The position numbers and the translations under genes are program-made. A DNA stretch of 64,000 nucleotides from Xylophilus rhododendri (GTDB taxonomy: Bacteria; Pseudomonadota; Gammaproteobacteria; Burkholderiales; Burkholderiaceae_C): positions 2,170,001 to 2,234,000 of the forward strand of contig NZ_CP047650.1 of NCBI RefSeq assembly GCF_009906855.1, in the 5' to 3' direction. The notes below the pieces were generated by a model. That model did no database searches and was not told the DNA's origin. It was given only the letters and a program-made list of their open reading frames with translations. This document shows, piece by piece, positions 18,327 to 27,011 of this stretch. Within the stretch, counting starts at the first letter, position 1. Each line of letters opens with the position of its first letter.

Positions 18327-19210
18327 GCCATGTCCTGCCGCGCCGTCGCCACCAGCCAGCGCGAGAAGCGGGCATAGGGGTCACGATGGGCCTTGGCCAT
18401 CTCGCAGACCAGCCAGTAGCCGTCCTCGCTGACGGCCGCATGCGGCAGCGGCCGCACCAGCACGCCGGTGGCGAACTCGCCGTACAGATAGGCCCGCTGC
18501 GTCACCGCCACGCCCAGGCCCTGGGCGGCGGCCTGCAGGCAGAGCGCGGCATTGGCCATGGGCACCATGCGTGTGTGTTCGCCCGGCGCCAGGCCGACCG
18601 ACTGCAGCCAGCTGTCCCAGCTGCCCGGCGCGATCATGGACTTGAGCAGCTTCTCGCCCAGCAGATCGGCCGGCGTGTGGATGCGCGCCGCCACGGCGGG
18701 CGAGCAGGCCAGCACCAGCTCGTCGCGGAACAGCAGCTCGGCATGCTCGTCGCGCCAGTCGCCGCGGCCGCGGCGCACCACGAAATCGGCGTTGATCAGC
18801 TCGGTATCGTCGGCGCGCGCCACGGTGGCGATCTCCACGTCGATGTCCTGGTGCTCGGCATAGAAGCCGGCCAGGCGCGGCATCAGCCACTGGATGGCGA
18901 GGCTGGGAATCACCTTCACCCGGATCGGCGCCTGGGCCGAGCCGCCCATGGCCTTGGCCACCAGGGCCTCCAGCCGCTCGAAGGCCTCGGCCGCGCCGGT
19001 GGCCAGCTCCAGGCCGGTCTCGGTGAACTCCACCTGCCGGCCGGACTTCACCAGCACCCGCGCGCCCAGCTCGGTTTCCAGGCGCCGGATCTGGTGGCTG
19101 ACCGCCCCTGGCGTGATGTGCAGCTGCGCCGCCGCGCGCCCCATGCCGCCGCAGCGGTGGATGGCTTCCAGCACCCGCAGCGGGCCCAGGATGTTGCGCA
19201 GTTCGGTCAT
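18269..19210 (-). CDS. LysR-family transcriptional regulator (GcvA-like)
   Basis: A 313-aa regulator with an N-terminal winged helix-turn-helix (RVLEAIHRCGGMGRAAAQLH then ITPGAVSHQIRRLE) and a periplasmic-binding-like effector domain from about residue 95. The ARADDTELINADFVVRRGRG segment and the C-terminal YWLVCEMAKAHRDPYARFSRWL are typical of the GcvA/AmpR branch. It is transcribed divergently from the Bug / MmgE / Bug / dehydrogenase operon at 19320-23667 and is its likely regulator, responding to the operon's unknown substrate. Confidence 0.9.
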   Translation of the reverse strand: MTELRNILGPLRVLEAIHRCGGMGRAAAQLHITPGAVSHQIRRLETELGARVLVKSGRQVEFTETGLELATGAAEAFERLEALVAKAMGGSAQAPIRVKVIPSLAIQWLMPRLAGFYAEHQDIDVEIATVARADDTELINADFVVRRGRGDWRDEHAELLFRDELVLACSPAVAARIHTPADLLGEKLLKSMIAPGSWDSWLQSVGLAPGEHTRMVPMANAALCLQAAAQGLGVAVTQRAYLYGEFATGVLVRPLPHAAVSEDGYWLVCEMAKAHRDPYARFSRWLVATARQDMAQLPSALAPEIFTTRPQTS

Positions 19211-19319
19211 GACAAAAACTTGAGCTGGATTGAAGGATCGCCCAAAGATTTGAACAGACGGCAGAGCCCTCGCTCACTAGAGTCTTCACTCATCACACAA
19301 GAAGAGCTGGAGACAAATC

Positions 19320-20318
19320 ATGAGAAAAATTAAGGCATGGCGCGGGGCGCTCGCCCTGGGCCTGGGCTTGCTCTCGGGCCTCGTCCACGCGCAAGCGCCC
19401 AAGGCGTATCCGGACCGGGCGATCCGACTGATCGTGCCCTTCGCCGCCGGCAGCGCGGCCGACACCCTCTCGCGCACCGTGGCGACCCGGCTGGCCGAGC
19501 GCCTGGGCCAGTCGGTGGTGGTGGACAACAAGGGCGGCGCCGGCGGCACCATCGGCACGGCCGACATCGCCCGCGCCGCGCCGGACGGCTACACACTCGG
19601 CGTGGCCGCGCAAGGCACGCTGGTCAACAACCTGGTGCTGTACTCCAAGCCCGGCTACGACCCGCTGAAGGACTTCGCCTATGTGGCCCACATCGGCGAC
19701 GTGCAGAACGTGCTGGTGGTGAAGGCCGATGCGCCCTATGCCGACGTGGCCGCGCTGCTCAAGGCCATCCGCGAGCAGCCCGACGAGCACTTCAAGTTCT
19801 CCTCCAGCGGCGCCGGCACCAGCCACCACGTGGCCGGCGTGCTGCTGGGCCAGCACCTGAAGAAGAAGCTGCTGCACGTGCCCTATACCGGCGCGCCGCA
19901 GGGACTGACCGCCATCCTCTCGGGCGATGTCGATTTCGGCCTCTACAACCTGCCGGCCGCCTACGGCCTGATCACCTCCGGCAAGCTCAAGGCGCTGGCC
20001 ATGACCGGGCCGGCTCGCGCCACCGTGCTGCCCCAGGTTCCGACCCTGGCCGAATCAGGCCTGGACGGCTACTCGGTCACCCTGTGGTGGGGCGTGATCG
20101 CGCCGGCCGCCCTGCCGGTGCCGATCGCGCAGAAGCTCAACGAAGAGATCAACCGCATCGTGGCCCAGCCCGATGTGCGCAGCCGCATGGCCGAGCAGGG
20201 CTTCACCCTGCCGCCGCTGCCGGGCCGCACACGCGAGCAGTTCGCCGAGCTGGTGCGCAGCGACATCCGCACCTCGCTGCCGCTGCTGAAGCAAATGGGC
20301 CTGTCGGCCAGCGAATGA
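19320..20318 (+). CDS. Bug/TctC-family periplasmic substrate-binding protein
   Basis: A 332-aa receptor with GGAG 8 bases before the ATG. The signal peptide ends at VHAQ (about residue 25). Bug motifs are IRLIVPFAAGSAADTLSR, NKGGAGGTIGTADIAR, APDGYTLGV, HVPYTGAPQGLTAILSGDVD and PTLAESGLDGYSVTLWWG. It is the first gene of an operon with the MmgE/PrpD gene 4 bases downstream, so it probably delivers or senses the substrate of that enzyme. Confidence 0.92.
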   Translation: MRKIKAWRGALALGLGLLSGLVHAQAPKAYPDRAIRLIVPFAAGSAADTLSRTVATRLAERLGQSVVVDNKGGAGGTIGTADIARAAPDGYTLGVAAQGTLVNNLVLYSKPGYDPLKDFAYVAHIGDVQNVLVVKADAPYADVAALLKAIREQPDEHFKFSSSGAGTSHHVAGVLLGQHLKKKLLHVPYTGAPQGLTAILSGDVDFGLYNLPAAYGLITSGKLKALAMTGPARATVLPQVPTLAESGLDGYSVTLWWGVIAPAALPVPIAQKLNEEINRIVAQPDVRSRMAEQGFTLPPLPGRTREQFAELVRSDIRTSLPLLKQMGLSASE

Positions 20319-20322
20319 GGAC

Positions 20323-21717
20323 ATGAGCGACATGACCCTCTGCGAACAACTCGCCGCCCTGGCCGTGGACACCCCCCTGTCCGCCCTGCCCCCCCTGGCC
20401 ATCGAACGCGCCCAGATGGTGCTGGCCAGCACCCTGGCCAGCGCCGCCGCCGGCTACGGCATCGATTCGACCCGCATCGTGCGCGGCCTGGAGATCGCCG
20501 ACGGCGGCCGTCCCGCCGCCGCCGTCTGGTTCGGCGACCAGCGCCTGCCGCTGCGTGCCGCCGCCCGCGTCAACGCCATCGCCAGCGACGCGGCCGCATC
20601 GGACGACAGCGACCTGCGCAGCATCGCCCATATCGGCACGGTGATCAGCGCCGTCTCCCTGGCCGTGGCTGAAGCCAGCCGCAGCACCGGCGCGCAGGTG
20701 CTGGGCGCCATGGTGCTGGGCTACGAGATCGCCGGCCGCATCGACGAATCGCTCACGCCCGAACGCATGCGGCGCGGCTTCCACGGCTCGGTCTCCACCG
20801 TCTTCGGCGGCGTGGTCGCCGGCGGCCGGCTGCTGGGGCTGGACCAGGCGCGCATGGCCCAGGCCATTGCCCTGGCCGCCACTTCCATCGGCGGCATGGC
20901 GATGGCCGCCGACACCAGCTGCGCACGGGAATACCACGCGGGCCTTGCCGCCAGCACCGCCGTCAACGCCGTGCTGGCCGCGCAGGCCGGCTTCCAGGCC
21001 GAACTGGCCGTGCTCGAATCGCCACGCGGCTTCCTGCAGGCCCTGGGCGCGCAGGACACAAACGCCATCACCGCCGGCTGGGGCGAGAGCTGGGACATCG
21101 TCACCGACATGGCCATCAAGCTCATGCCCGGCGCCCACCCCTTCCACGCCACCGCCGAGGCCGCGGCCGATGCCGCCGCCCTGGCGCGCGCCGATGGCGG
21201 GCTGCGGCTGGAGGACATCGCCCAAGTCGAGATCTCCGCCGCCGTGCAGTGGACGCATTTCCAGGGCGATCCGCATCCACGCAACCTGGTCGATGCGGCC
21301 CACAGCATCGTCTACTTCGTGGCCGCCGCCATCGCCGACGGCGCCTTCGGCTGGCAGCACATGGACGTGCGGAAGATGGCCGACCCCGCCATCGCCGCCC
21401 TGCAGGACAAGGTGGTGATGGACCCCGCCCCGCCGCCCCTGCCCGACCGCTTCCCGCACCGCCACGGCGGCGCCGTGACCATCACCCTGGCCGACGGCCG
21501 ACGCTTTCGCAGCGAATGCAAGGCCCCGCGCGGCTCCGGCCCGCGCGGCGTGTCGTGGAGCGACGTGGAGGACAAGTTCCACCGGCTGATGCCCGAGAGC
21601 GGCCTGGACGCCGCCGCCATCGCCGAATGCCTGGAGGGCGTGCGCCAGCTGCCCTCGGCCCAACGGATCGACCGACTGGTCGAAAGCACCCGCGTCGCGG
21701 GTGTGGTTCCCGCCTAG
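20323..21717 (+). CDS. MmgE/PrpD family protein (second copy)
   Basis: A 464-aa MmgE/PrpD protein, clearly divergent from the one at 14928. The N-terminal helical domain includes a GDQRLPLRAAARVNAIASDA segment, with the SVSTVFGGVVAGGRLLGLD region near 160. The lid contributes FHATAEAAADAAALARADGG and later blocks (NLVDAAHSIVYFVAAAIADG). It starts 4 bases after the Bug gene and 35 bases before the next Bug gene. Predicted role: dehydration or isomerisation of a carboxylic acid taken up or sensed through the flanking receptors; the true substrate cannot be read from sequence. Confidence 0.85.
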   Translation: MSDMTLCEQLAALAVDTPLSALPPLAIERAQMVLASTLASAAAGYGIDSTRIVRGLEIADGGRPAAAVWFGDQRLPLRAAARVNAIASDAAASDDSDLRSIAHIGTVISAVSLAVAEASRSTGAQVLGAMVLGYEIAGRIDESLTPERMRRGFHGSVSTVFGGVVAGGRLLGLDQARMAQAIALAATSIGGMAMAADTSCAREYHAGLAASTAVNAVLAAQAGFQAELAVLESPRGFLQALGAQDTNAITAGWGESWDIVTDMAIKLMPGAHPFHATAEAAADAAALARADGGLRLEDIAQVEISAAVQWTHFQGDPHPRNLVDAAHSIVYFVAAAIADGAFGWQHMDVRKMADPAIAALQDKVVMDPAPPPLPDRFPHRHGGAVTITLADGRRFRSECKAPRGSGPRGVSWSDVEDKFHRLMPESGLDAAAIAECLEGVRQLPSAQRIDRLVESTRVAGVVPA

Positions 21718-21752
21718 TTCCCGCCTGGTTCGAAACAAAAAAGGAGACATCC

Positions 21753-22727
21753 ATGTTCAAGTTCCTCGCCCGCGCAGCCCTGCTGTCCGCGCTGGTCCTG
21801 CAGTCCGCCTTCGCGGCCGACGCCTATCCCTCGCGGCCGATCACCATCGTGGTCGGCGTGGCGCCCGGCGGCAGCCTCGATGCGCTCGCGCGCCTGGTCG
21901 CCGCGCAGATGACGATCGACCTCAAGCAGTCGGTGGTGGTGGAGAACACCACCGGCGCCGGCGGCCTGGTCGGCTACCAGAAGATGACCCGGTCCGCGCC
22001 CGATGGCTACACGCTGATGTTCAGCAACAGCTCCATGGTGCTGATCCCGCTGATGTTCCCCAAGGCGGGCCTCGACATCGTTGGCGACACCACCCCCATC
22101 GGCCATGTGGCCAACGTACCCATGGTGGTGGCGGTGAGCAACCAGAGCGGCATCCAGGACCTGGGCGCGCTGATGACGCAGATGAAGTCCGGCGGCGCCA
22201 AGCTCAACTTCGGCTCCGGCGGCCCCGGCACCACCTCGCACCTGGCCGAGGCGGTGTTCATCAAGATGGTCGGCGGACAGGGCGAGCTGGTCGCCTACCG
22301 CGGCTCCGGCCCGGCCCTGGCCGACGTGATGGCCGGCACCATCGAAGGGATCATCGACCAGACCGTCACCCTCACCTCGCTGCACCAGAGCAAGCGGGTG
22401 AAGGCCCTGGCCGTGTCCTCGCCCAAGCGCACCGCCCAGCTGCCCGACGTGCCCACCTTCGCCGAGGCCGGCCTGCCGCAGTTCGACATGCAGATCTGGA
22501 ACGGCCTGGTCGGCCCCAAGGGACTTCCGCCGGCCGTGGCCGAGGTGCTGCAGAAGTCGCTGCGCCGCATCGTCGAATCGCCCGAATGGCGCGACCGCAT
22601 CGGCCAGCTCGGCGCCGAGCCGCCGCCGGCATCCGAACTCGGCCCGCAGGCCCTGCGCGCCACGCTCGCCGCCGACCAGAAGAAGCTGGCGGGCATGGCC
22701 GGCGAACTCAATCTGCAGGCCCGCTGA
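21753..22727 (+). CDS. Bug/TctC-family periplasmic substrate-binding protein
   Basis: A 324-aa receptor. ATG 21753 follows a strong AAGGAG by 6 bases, whereas the longer frame upstream overlaps the MmgE gene. The signal peptide is AALLSALVLQSAFAAD. Bug motifs are ITIVVGVAPGGSLDALAR, TTGAGGLVGYQKM, APDGYTLMFS, VAYRGSGPALADVMAGTIEG and PTFAEAGLPQFDMQIWNG. This second receptor in one operon may bind a different intermediate from the first. Confidence 0.92.
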   Translation: MFKFLARAALLSALVLQSAFAADAYPSRPITIVVGVAPGGSLDALARLVAAQMTIDLKQSVVVENTTGAGGLVGYQKMTRSAPDGYTLMFSNSSMVLIPLMFPKAGLDIVGDTTPIGHVANVPMVVAVSNQSGIQDLGALMTQMKSGGAKLNFGSGGPGTTSHLAEAVFIKMVGGQGELVAYRGSGPALADVMAGTIEGIIDQTVTLTSLHQSKRVKALAVSSPKRTAQLPDVPTFAEAGLPQFDMQIWNGLVGPKGLPPAVAEVLQKSLRRIVESPEWRDRIGQLGAEPPPASELGPQALRATLAADQKKLAGMAGELNLQAR

Positions 22728-22773
22728 AGCGCGGTCGCCTGGTCTTTTTTCGATGCATCACAAGGAGCGCAAA

Positions 22774-23667
22774 GTGACTCAGAAGGTTTATGGATTCGTC
22801 GGTCTCGGCAACATGGGCGGCCCCATGGCCGCCCGCCTGGTGGCGGCGGGCTACACGCTGCATGTGTACGACCGGGATCAAAAAGCGGTGGACGCCGTGG
22901 TCGCCAAGGGCGCGACCGCACAGGCCTCGGCCCGGGCGGTGGCAGACGCCAGCGACGTGGTGTTCCTGAGCCTGCCGGACGGCAAGATCGTGAACCTGGT
23001 GGTGAGCGGCGACGACGGCCTGGCCGGCGCCAGCCGCGCCAAGACGGTGGTGGACCTGTCCACCATCGGCCCCGATGCGGCCCGCAAGGCCTTTGCCACC
23101 CTGGCCGAGCGCAGCATCACCTATGTGGACGCGCCGATCAGCGGCGGTGTGGGCGGCGCGGTCAAGGGCACGCTGGCGGTGATGGTGGCCTGCCAGCAGG
23201 CGCTCTACGACGAGCTGCTGCCGGTGCTGCAGACCTTCGGGACCGGCTTCTACATGGGGCAGGACGCGGGGCTGGCGCAGGTCATGAAGCTGGCCAACAA
23301 CCTGCTCTCCGCCACGGCTGTTGCCATTACGGCCGAGGCCATGGCCATGGGGGTGAAGTCGGGGCTGAATGCGCGCACCATGATCGATGTGATCAATGCT
23401 GGCTCGGGTCGCAACTCTGCTACTGCGGACAAGTTTCCCAAGGCTGTGTTGACCGGGACCTTCAATGTCGGTTTCGCTGCGAAGCTGGCGCACAAGGATG
23501 TGCGGTTGTGCCTGGCGGAGGCTGAAGCCATCGGGGTGCCGATGATGGTGGGGGCTGCGGTTCGGGAGATGTTGGTGGCTACCACGGCCATCTGCGGGCC
23601 TGAGGCGGATTACTCGGATGTGGCGCGGGTGGTGGAGGATTGGGCTGGGACCAAGATCCGAGGGTGA
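22774..23667 (+). CDS. 3-hydroxyisobutyrate dehydrogenase / tartronate semialdehyde reductase family enzyme
   Basis: A GTG at 22774 lies 6 bases after AAGGAG and is preferred to the ATG at 22753. The 297-aa product opens with a Rossmann fold (VYGFVGLGNMGGPMAARLVAAG). The beta-hydroxyacid dehydrogenase signature follows: VVDLSTIGPD, the substrate loop DAPISGGVGGAVKGTLAVMV near 120, and the catalytic Lys in GLAQVMKLANNLLSA near 170. The family reduces or oxidises 3-hydroxy acids with NAD(P). As the last gene of the Bug/MmgE operon it may process the product of the MmgE-type enzyme. Codon use turns T-richer in the last 200 bases, next to the repeat element. Confidence 0.9.
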   Translation: MTQKVYGFVGLGNMGGPMAARLVAAGYTLHVYDRDQKAVDAVVAKGATAQASARAVADASDVVFLSLPDGKIVNLVVSGDDGLAGASRAKTVVDLSTIGPDAARKAFATLAERSITYVDAPISGGVGGAVKGTLAVMVACQQALYDELLPVLQTFGTGFYMGQDAGLAQVMKLANNLLSATAVAITAEAMAMGVKSGLNARTMIDVINAGSGRNSATADKFPKAVLTGTFNVGFAAKLAHKDVRLCLAEAEAIGVPMMVGAAVREMLVATTAICGPEADYSDVARVVEDWAGTKIRG

Positions 23668-23674
23668 TTTCTTC

Positions 23675-24310
23675 TTTTTGGGGGGCCTTGTTTTTCCTTC
23701 TTCCACTCCGTGGGAGGGTGGAGGTGGGGCTGGCGTCGCCCCACACCCCCGGTAACTTTCTTTCCATTGAAAGAAAGTCACCAAAGAAAAATTCAATGCG
23801 GGATCGGGGACGGGCTTTCGCCCGGGTCGGGCCTTTGTTTCGCTTCGCTTCACTCGGCTCTCGGCATGGCGTAGTGGGCTCAGCAACCGGAACGAATGCT
23901 CGAGGTTTGGGCCGCTCGTTCGCCAAAAGCTTCACGCTCTGGCGCGCTTGGTGAGCGCTTGGTTTCGCGCACTGGCGGTTTCCAGCGGATTGGACGCAGC
24001 GCTTGATCAAACTAGTCGGACGGCAGAGCGTGAAGCTTTTGGCGAGCGGGCGGCCCGATCCTCGAGCTTTTGCAGTCGTTGCTGAGATCAAATCGCCATG
24101 CCGAGAGCCGAGTGAAGCGCAGCGAAACAAAGGCCCGACCCGGGCGAAAGCCCGTCCCCGATCCCGCTTTCTAATTTTTCTTTGGTGACTTTCTTTCAAT
24201 GGAAAGAAAGTTACCGGGGGTGTGGGGCGACGCGAGCCCCACCTCCACCCTCGGTAGGAGTAGAAGAAGTAAACAAGCCGAAGGCAGCCAACCAAAAAAA
24301 ACCAACGCCG
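23675..24310. repeat. 640-bp palindromic element with 227-bp inverted arms
   Basis: The core arms at 23715-23941 and 24024-24251 are inverted copies of each other at high identity, separated by 82 bp. Weaker similarity extends them towards 23675 and 24310. Each arm holds its own hairpin (GGTAACTTTCTTTC / GAAAGAAAGTCACC) and a second one around GGGCTTTCGCCCG. The few open frames in it are mirror images of one another and end in the repeat, so they are not genes. No transposase is present. It looks like a MITE or REP-type intergenic repeat. It separates two convergent operons and would form a large RNA hairpin that could stop transcription from both sides. Confidence 0.9.
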
Positions 24311-24315
24311 AAAAA

Positions 24316-24713
24316 TCAAACGTGCTCAGCAGAAACAGCCCGCGTTTCCCCAGTCTCGACCAAAGTACGCGTAGCATCCACACGCCCATAAATCCAAAGG
24401 ATCTTCATCCCATCAACATCAGAAGCATTCCGAAACCGATGCGGCACCCCCGAAGGAATAAACGTCGTATCCCGCGGCTGCAAATCATGGTGCTCATCAC
24501 CAATATCAAAGACGGCATGCCCCTCCAGCAACATCACACTCTCCTCGCAGTTGTGAAAATGCCAGGGAATCTGCGCCCCAGGCCCGAACTCGGTAATCCC
24601 GTTGATGAAACTCTGCGCCCCCAGCCGCGCGGAAACCAGCGGAATCGTCCGCGCCCCCCGCCACGTTCATAGACCTTGAGGGCGCTAGGTCGCAAGATGG
24701 ATGCTTCGCTCAT
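24316..24713 (-). CDS. Cupin-domain protein (frame broken once as read)
   Basis: ATG 24713 begins MSEASILRPSALKVYERGGG. The frame is then lost at a C6 tract (24654-24659, G6 on the coding strand). Adding one G continues with ARTIPLVSARLGAQSFING and a cupin barrel: GPGAQIPWHFHNCEESVMLL contains the first metal motif (H.H...E), and PSGVPHRFRN contains the second His. The repaired protein is about 132 aa. Small cupins of this type bind a metal and often act as isomerases, dioxygenases or binding proteins; no function can be assigned. It is the last gene of the Ldh_2-Bug-cupin operon and abuts the palindromic repeat. Confidence 0.75.
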
Positions 24714-24729
24714 GAATATCGGTCTCCTC

Positions 24730-25707
24730 TTATTCAGCCTTGATGTTGTTGGCCTGAATCACCTTGCGATACAGCTGGAACTGCTCCTGCAGCGCCACAC
24801 CGAACTCGCCCGGCGAACTTCCGCGAATCGTCATGCCCTGGGCCACCAGCTGGCGCCGGGTGTCCGGGTCGTCCAATGAAGTCTTGACCGAGCGGTAGAG
24901 CCGGTCGACCACCGCCCGCGGCGTGCCCTTGGGCGCCACCAGGGCGAACCAGGAATTGAAGTTGAAGTCCGGCAGGCCGGACTCGCTCACCGTCGGTACG
25001 TTGGGGTACTGCGCCAGCCGCTGCGGGGCGGACACCGCCAGCAGCCGCAGCTTGCCGCCGGCGATCAGCGAGGTGACCGTGCCCAGCCCCTGGAAGGCCG
25101 CATCCACCTCGCCGCCCGCCACCGCGATGGCGGCCGGGGTGGCGCCCTTGTAGGGCACATGCACCATGTCCAGCCCGGCGCGGCTGGCGAACATCGCCAT
25201 GGCCAGATGCTGCGGGCTGCCGCTGCCGCCCGAGCCGTAGTTGAGCTTGCCCGGCCGCGCCTTGGCGGCCTGGATGAAATCGGCCACGGTCTGGTAGGGC
25301 GAGTCGGGCTTGACCACCAGGCCCCATTCGATGGTGCCGACCAGGGACACCGGCACGAAGTCGGCCAGCGGATCCCAGTTGGCCTTGTAGATGTTGGGCA
25401 CCATGGTCAGCACGCTGTCGTTGAAGCCGCCCAGGGTGTAGCCGTCCGGCGCGGCCTTGGCCACCCGCTCGGCGCCGATCAGGCCGGAAGAGCCGGGGAT
25501 GTTCTCCAGGTAGAAGGACTGGCCGAGGTCGATGCCCATGCGCTGGGTGAGCACCCGGGCGCCGTTGTCCACCGCGCTGCCGGCCGCCAGCGGGATCACC
25601 ATGTGGATGGACTTGGCCGCCGGCCAGGCCGGTTGCGCCAGGACGCCGGTCGTGACGGCGGCGGCGAGGACGGTGCCGGCCAGCAGGTGCTTGAGCAGGG
25701 TGTTCAT
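24730..25707 (-). CDS. Bug/TctC-family periplasmic substrate-binding protein
   Basis: A 325-aa receptor with signal peptide LLAGTVLAAAVTTGVLAQ. Bug motifs are IHMVIPLAAGSAVDNGAR, IPGSSGLIGAERVA, APDGYTLGGF, HVPYKGATPAAIAVAGGEVD and PTVSESGLPDFNFNSW. It lies between the Ldh_2 dehydrogenase (60 bp upstream) and the cupin (16 bp downstream) on the same strand. The ligand may therefore be the hydroxyacid oxidised by that dehydrogenase, or its precursor. Confidence 0.92.
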   Translation of the reverse strand: MNTLLKHLLAGTVLAAAVTTGVLAQPAWPAAKSIHMVIPLAAGSAVDNGARVLTQRMGIDLGQSFYLENIPGSSGLIGAERVAKAAPDGYTLGGFNDSVLTMVPNIYKANWDPLADFVPVSLVGTIEWGLVVKPDSPYQTVADFIQAAKARPGKLNYGSGGSGSPQHLAMAMFASRAGLDMVHVPYKGATPAAIAVAGGEVDAAFQGLGTVTSLIAGGKLRLLAVSAPQRLAQYPNVPTVSESGLPDFNFNSWFALVAPKGTPRAVVDRLYRSVKTSLDDPDTRRQLVAQGMTIRGSSPGEFGVALQEQFQLYRKVIQANNIKAE

Positions 25708-25767
25708 GCTTGTCTTGTCTCCGGATGTCTTCTGTCGGGGTGCCGGCGCGCTCGATCGGCGCTTTTG

Positions 25768-26862
25768 TCAGGCCGGCGCGGCCACCGGCTCGCTGCGCGC
25801 CAGCGGCCGGATCGCCAGGCGCGCGGCCAGGCGGTCCAGGTCTTCCACCAGGGCCAAGGGCAGCGGCACGCCGGATTCGGCGTAGGCCCGGCGTTTGCCG
25901 TGGCTCTGCTCGCCGGGCAGCCAGATGCGTTCCACGCCGGGCAGTCGTTCGCTGCCGCGGATGTCGCGCACCAGCGCATCGACGGCGGCCTTGAAGGGGG
26001 CCGCGCCGCCGAAGGCCGCCAGATCGATCACCAGGATGGCCTGGCCGGTGTTGGTGGGCGTGCGGTGGTCGGTGTTGAAATCGACCACGTCGCGCCCCAT
26101 GGCCGCGCCCTGCAGGGTGCCGGCCAGCAGGCCCACCATCAGCGCCAGGCCGTAGCCCTTGTGGCCGCCGATGGGCATGAGGAAGCCTTCGCTGGCCCGG
26201 TTCGGGTCGGTCAGGGGCTGGCCCTGGCGGTCGATCATCCAGCCCTCGGGCATGGGCTCGCCGCGCTTGGCCTTGGCCTTGACCTTGCCGTAGGCGGCCA
26301 CGGTGGTGGCCATGTCCAGCACCACCGGCGGCTCCTCGGCGGTGGGGAAGGCGGCGGCGATGGGGTTGGTGGACAGCAGCATGTCCATGCCGCCCCAGGG
26401 CGGCAGGTGGTTGGCGTTGCCGACGGCGAAGTACAGGCCCACCATGTCGTGCTGCAGCGGCATGCGGGCGTAGAGCGATGCCGGTCCGGCATGGTTGCTG
26501 TTGCGGGTGCCGACCCAGGCGACACCGGCCTGGCGCGCCTTGTCGATGGCGATGTCCACCGCGCGGGAGACCACCAGGTGGCCCATGCCGTTGTCACCGT
26601 CGACCACGGCCATGGCGGCGCGCTCCTGAACCACGCGGATCCCGGGCCGCTGTTTGATGCCGCCGCATTCGATGCGCTGGATGTACTGCGGCAGGCGGAT
26701 CACGCCGTGGCCGTCGGAGCCCTGCAGGTCGGCCTCGGCCATCAGGCGGGCGACGGTGGCGGCATCGGCATCGGGCAGGCCGACGCGGCCCAGGGCGGCG
26801 GCGATGAAGCGGCGCAGGTTCTCACCCTGCACCCGGATCTCGGAACTGGCGGATGTGCTCAT
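25768..26862 (-). CDS. Malate/L-lactate/ureidoglycolate dehydrogenase family (Ldh_2) oxidoreductase
   Basis: A 364-aa NAD(P)-dependent 2-hydroxyacid dehydrogenase of the Ldh_2 family, a fold unlike Rossmann LDHs. Diagnostic blocks are EADLQGSDGHGVIRLPQYIQ near 43-62 (the catalytic-His-containing SHG/DGHGV motif), TRNSNHAGPASLYA near 120, MDMLLSTNPIAAAFPT, DMATTVAAYGKV, and MPIGGHKGYGLALMVGLLAG near 228-247. It is the first gene of the minus-strand operon with the Bug receptor and cupin, and is divergent from a LysR regulator. Confidence 0.92.
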   Translation of the reverse strand: MSTSASSEIRVQGENLRRFIAAALGRVGLPDADAATVARLMAEADLQGSDGHGVIRLPQYIQRIECGGIKQRPGIRVVQERAAMAVVDGDNGMGHLVVSRAVDIAIDKARQAGVAWVGTRNSNHAGPASLYARMPLQHDMVGLYFAVGNANHLPPWGGMDMLLSTNPIAAAFPTAEEPPVVLDMATTVAAYGKVKAKAKRGEPMPEGWMIDRQGQPLTDPNRASEGFLMPIGGHKGYGLALMVGLLAGTLQGAAMGRDVVDFNTDHRTPTNTGQAILVIDLAAFGGAAPFKAAVDALVRDIRGSERLPGVERIWLPGEQSHGKRRAYAESGVPLPLALVEDLDRLAARLAIRPLARSEPVAAPA

Positions 26863-27011
26863 GGCTGGACCGTCGCGCGCAGTCGCCGCGCCGGCCTCCC
26901 TGTCTGGTGCTTGTGGTGGCGCAGTCTAGGAAGCGGCGCGGGAGCGGTCCAATGCCGAATCCGTCGCGGCTCATATCATGCCGCTATGGCCCGCCACTTC
27001 CCGCCCCAGCC

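Noticed and set aside
23640..24391. Several 60-100-codon open frames near 23640-23954 and 24003-24391.
   Set aside because: They lie inside the inverted repeat, mirror one another, and have no family resemblance or ribosome binding sites.
24316..24537. Annotating only the 73-codon C-terminal part of the cupin as a complete small protein.
   Set aside because: The upstream frame clearly encodes the first half of the same cupin barrel, offset by one missing base.
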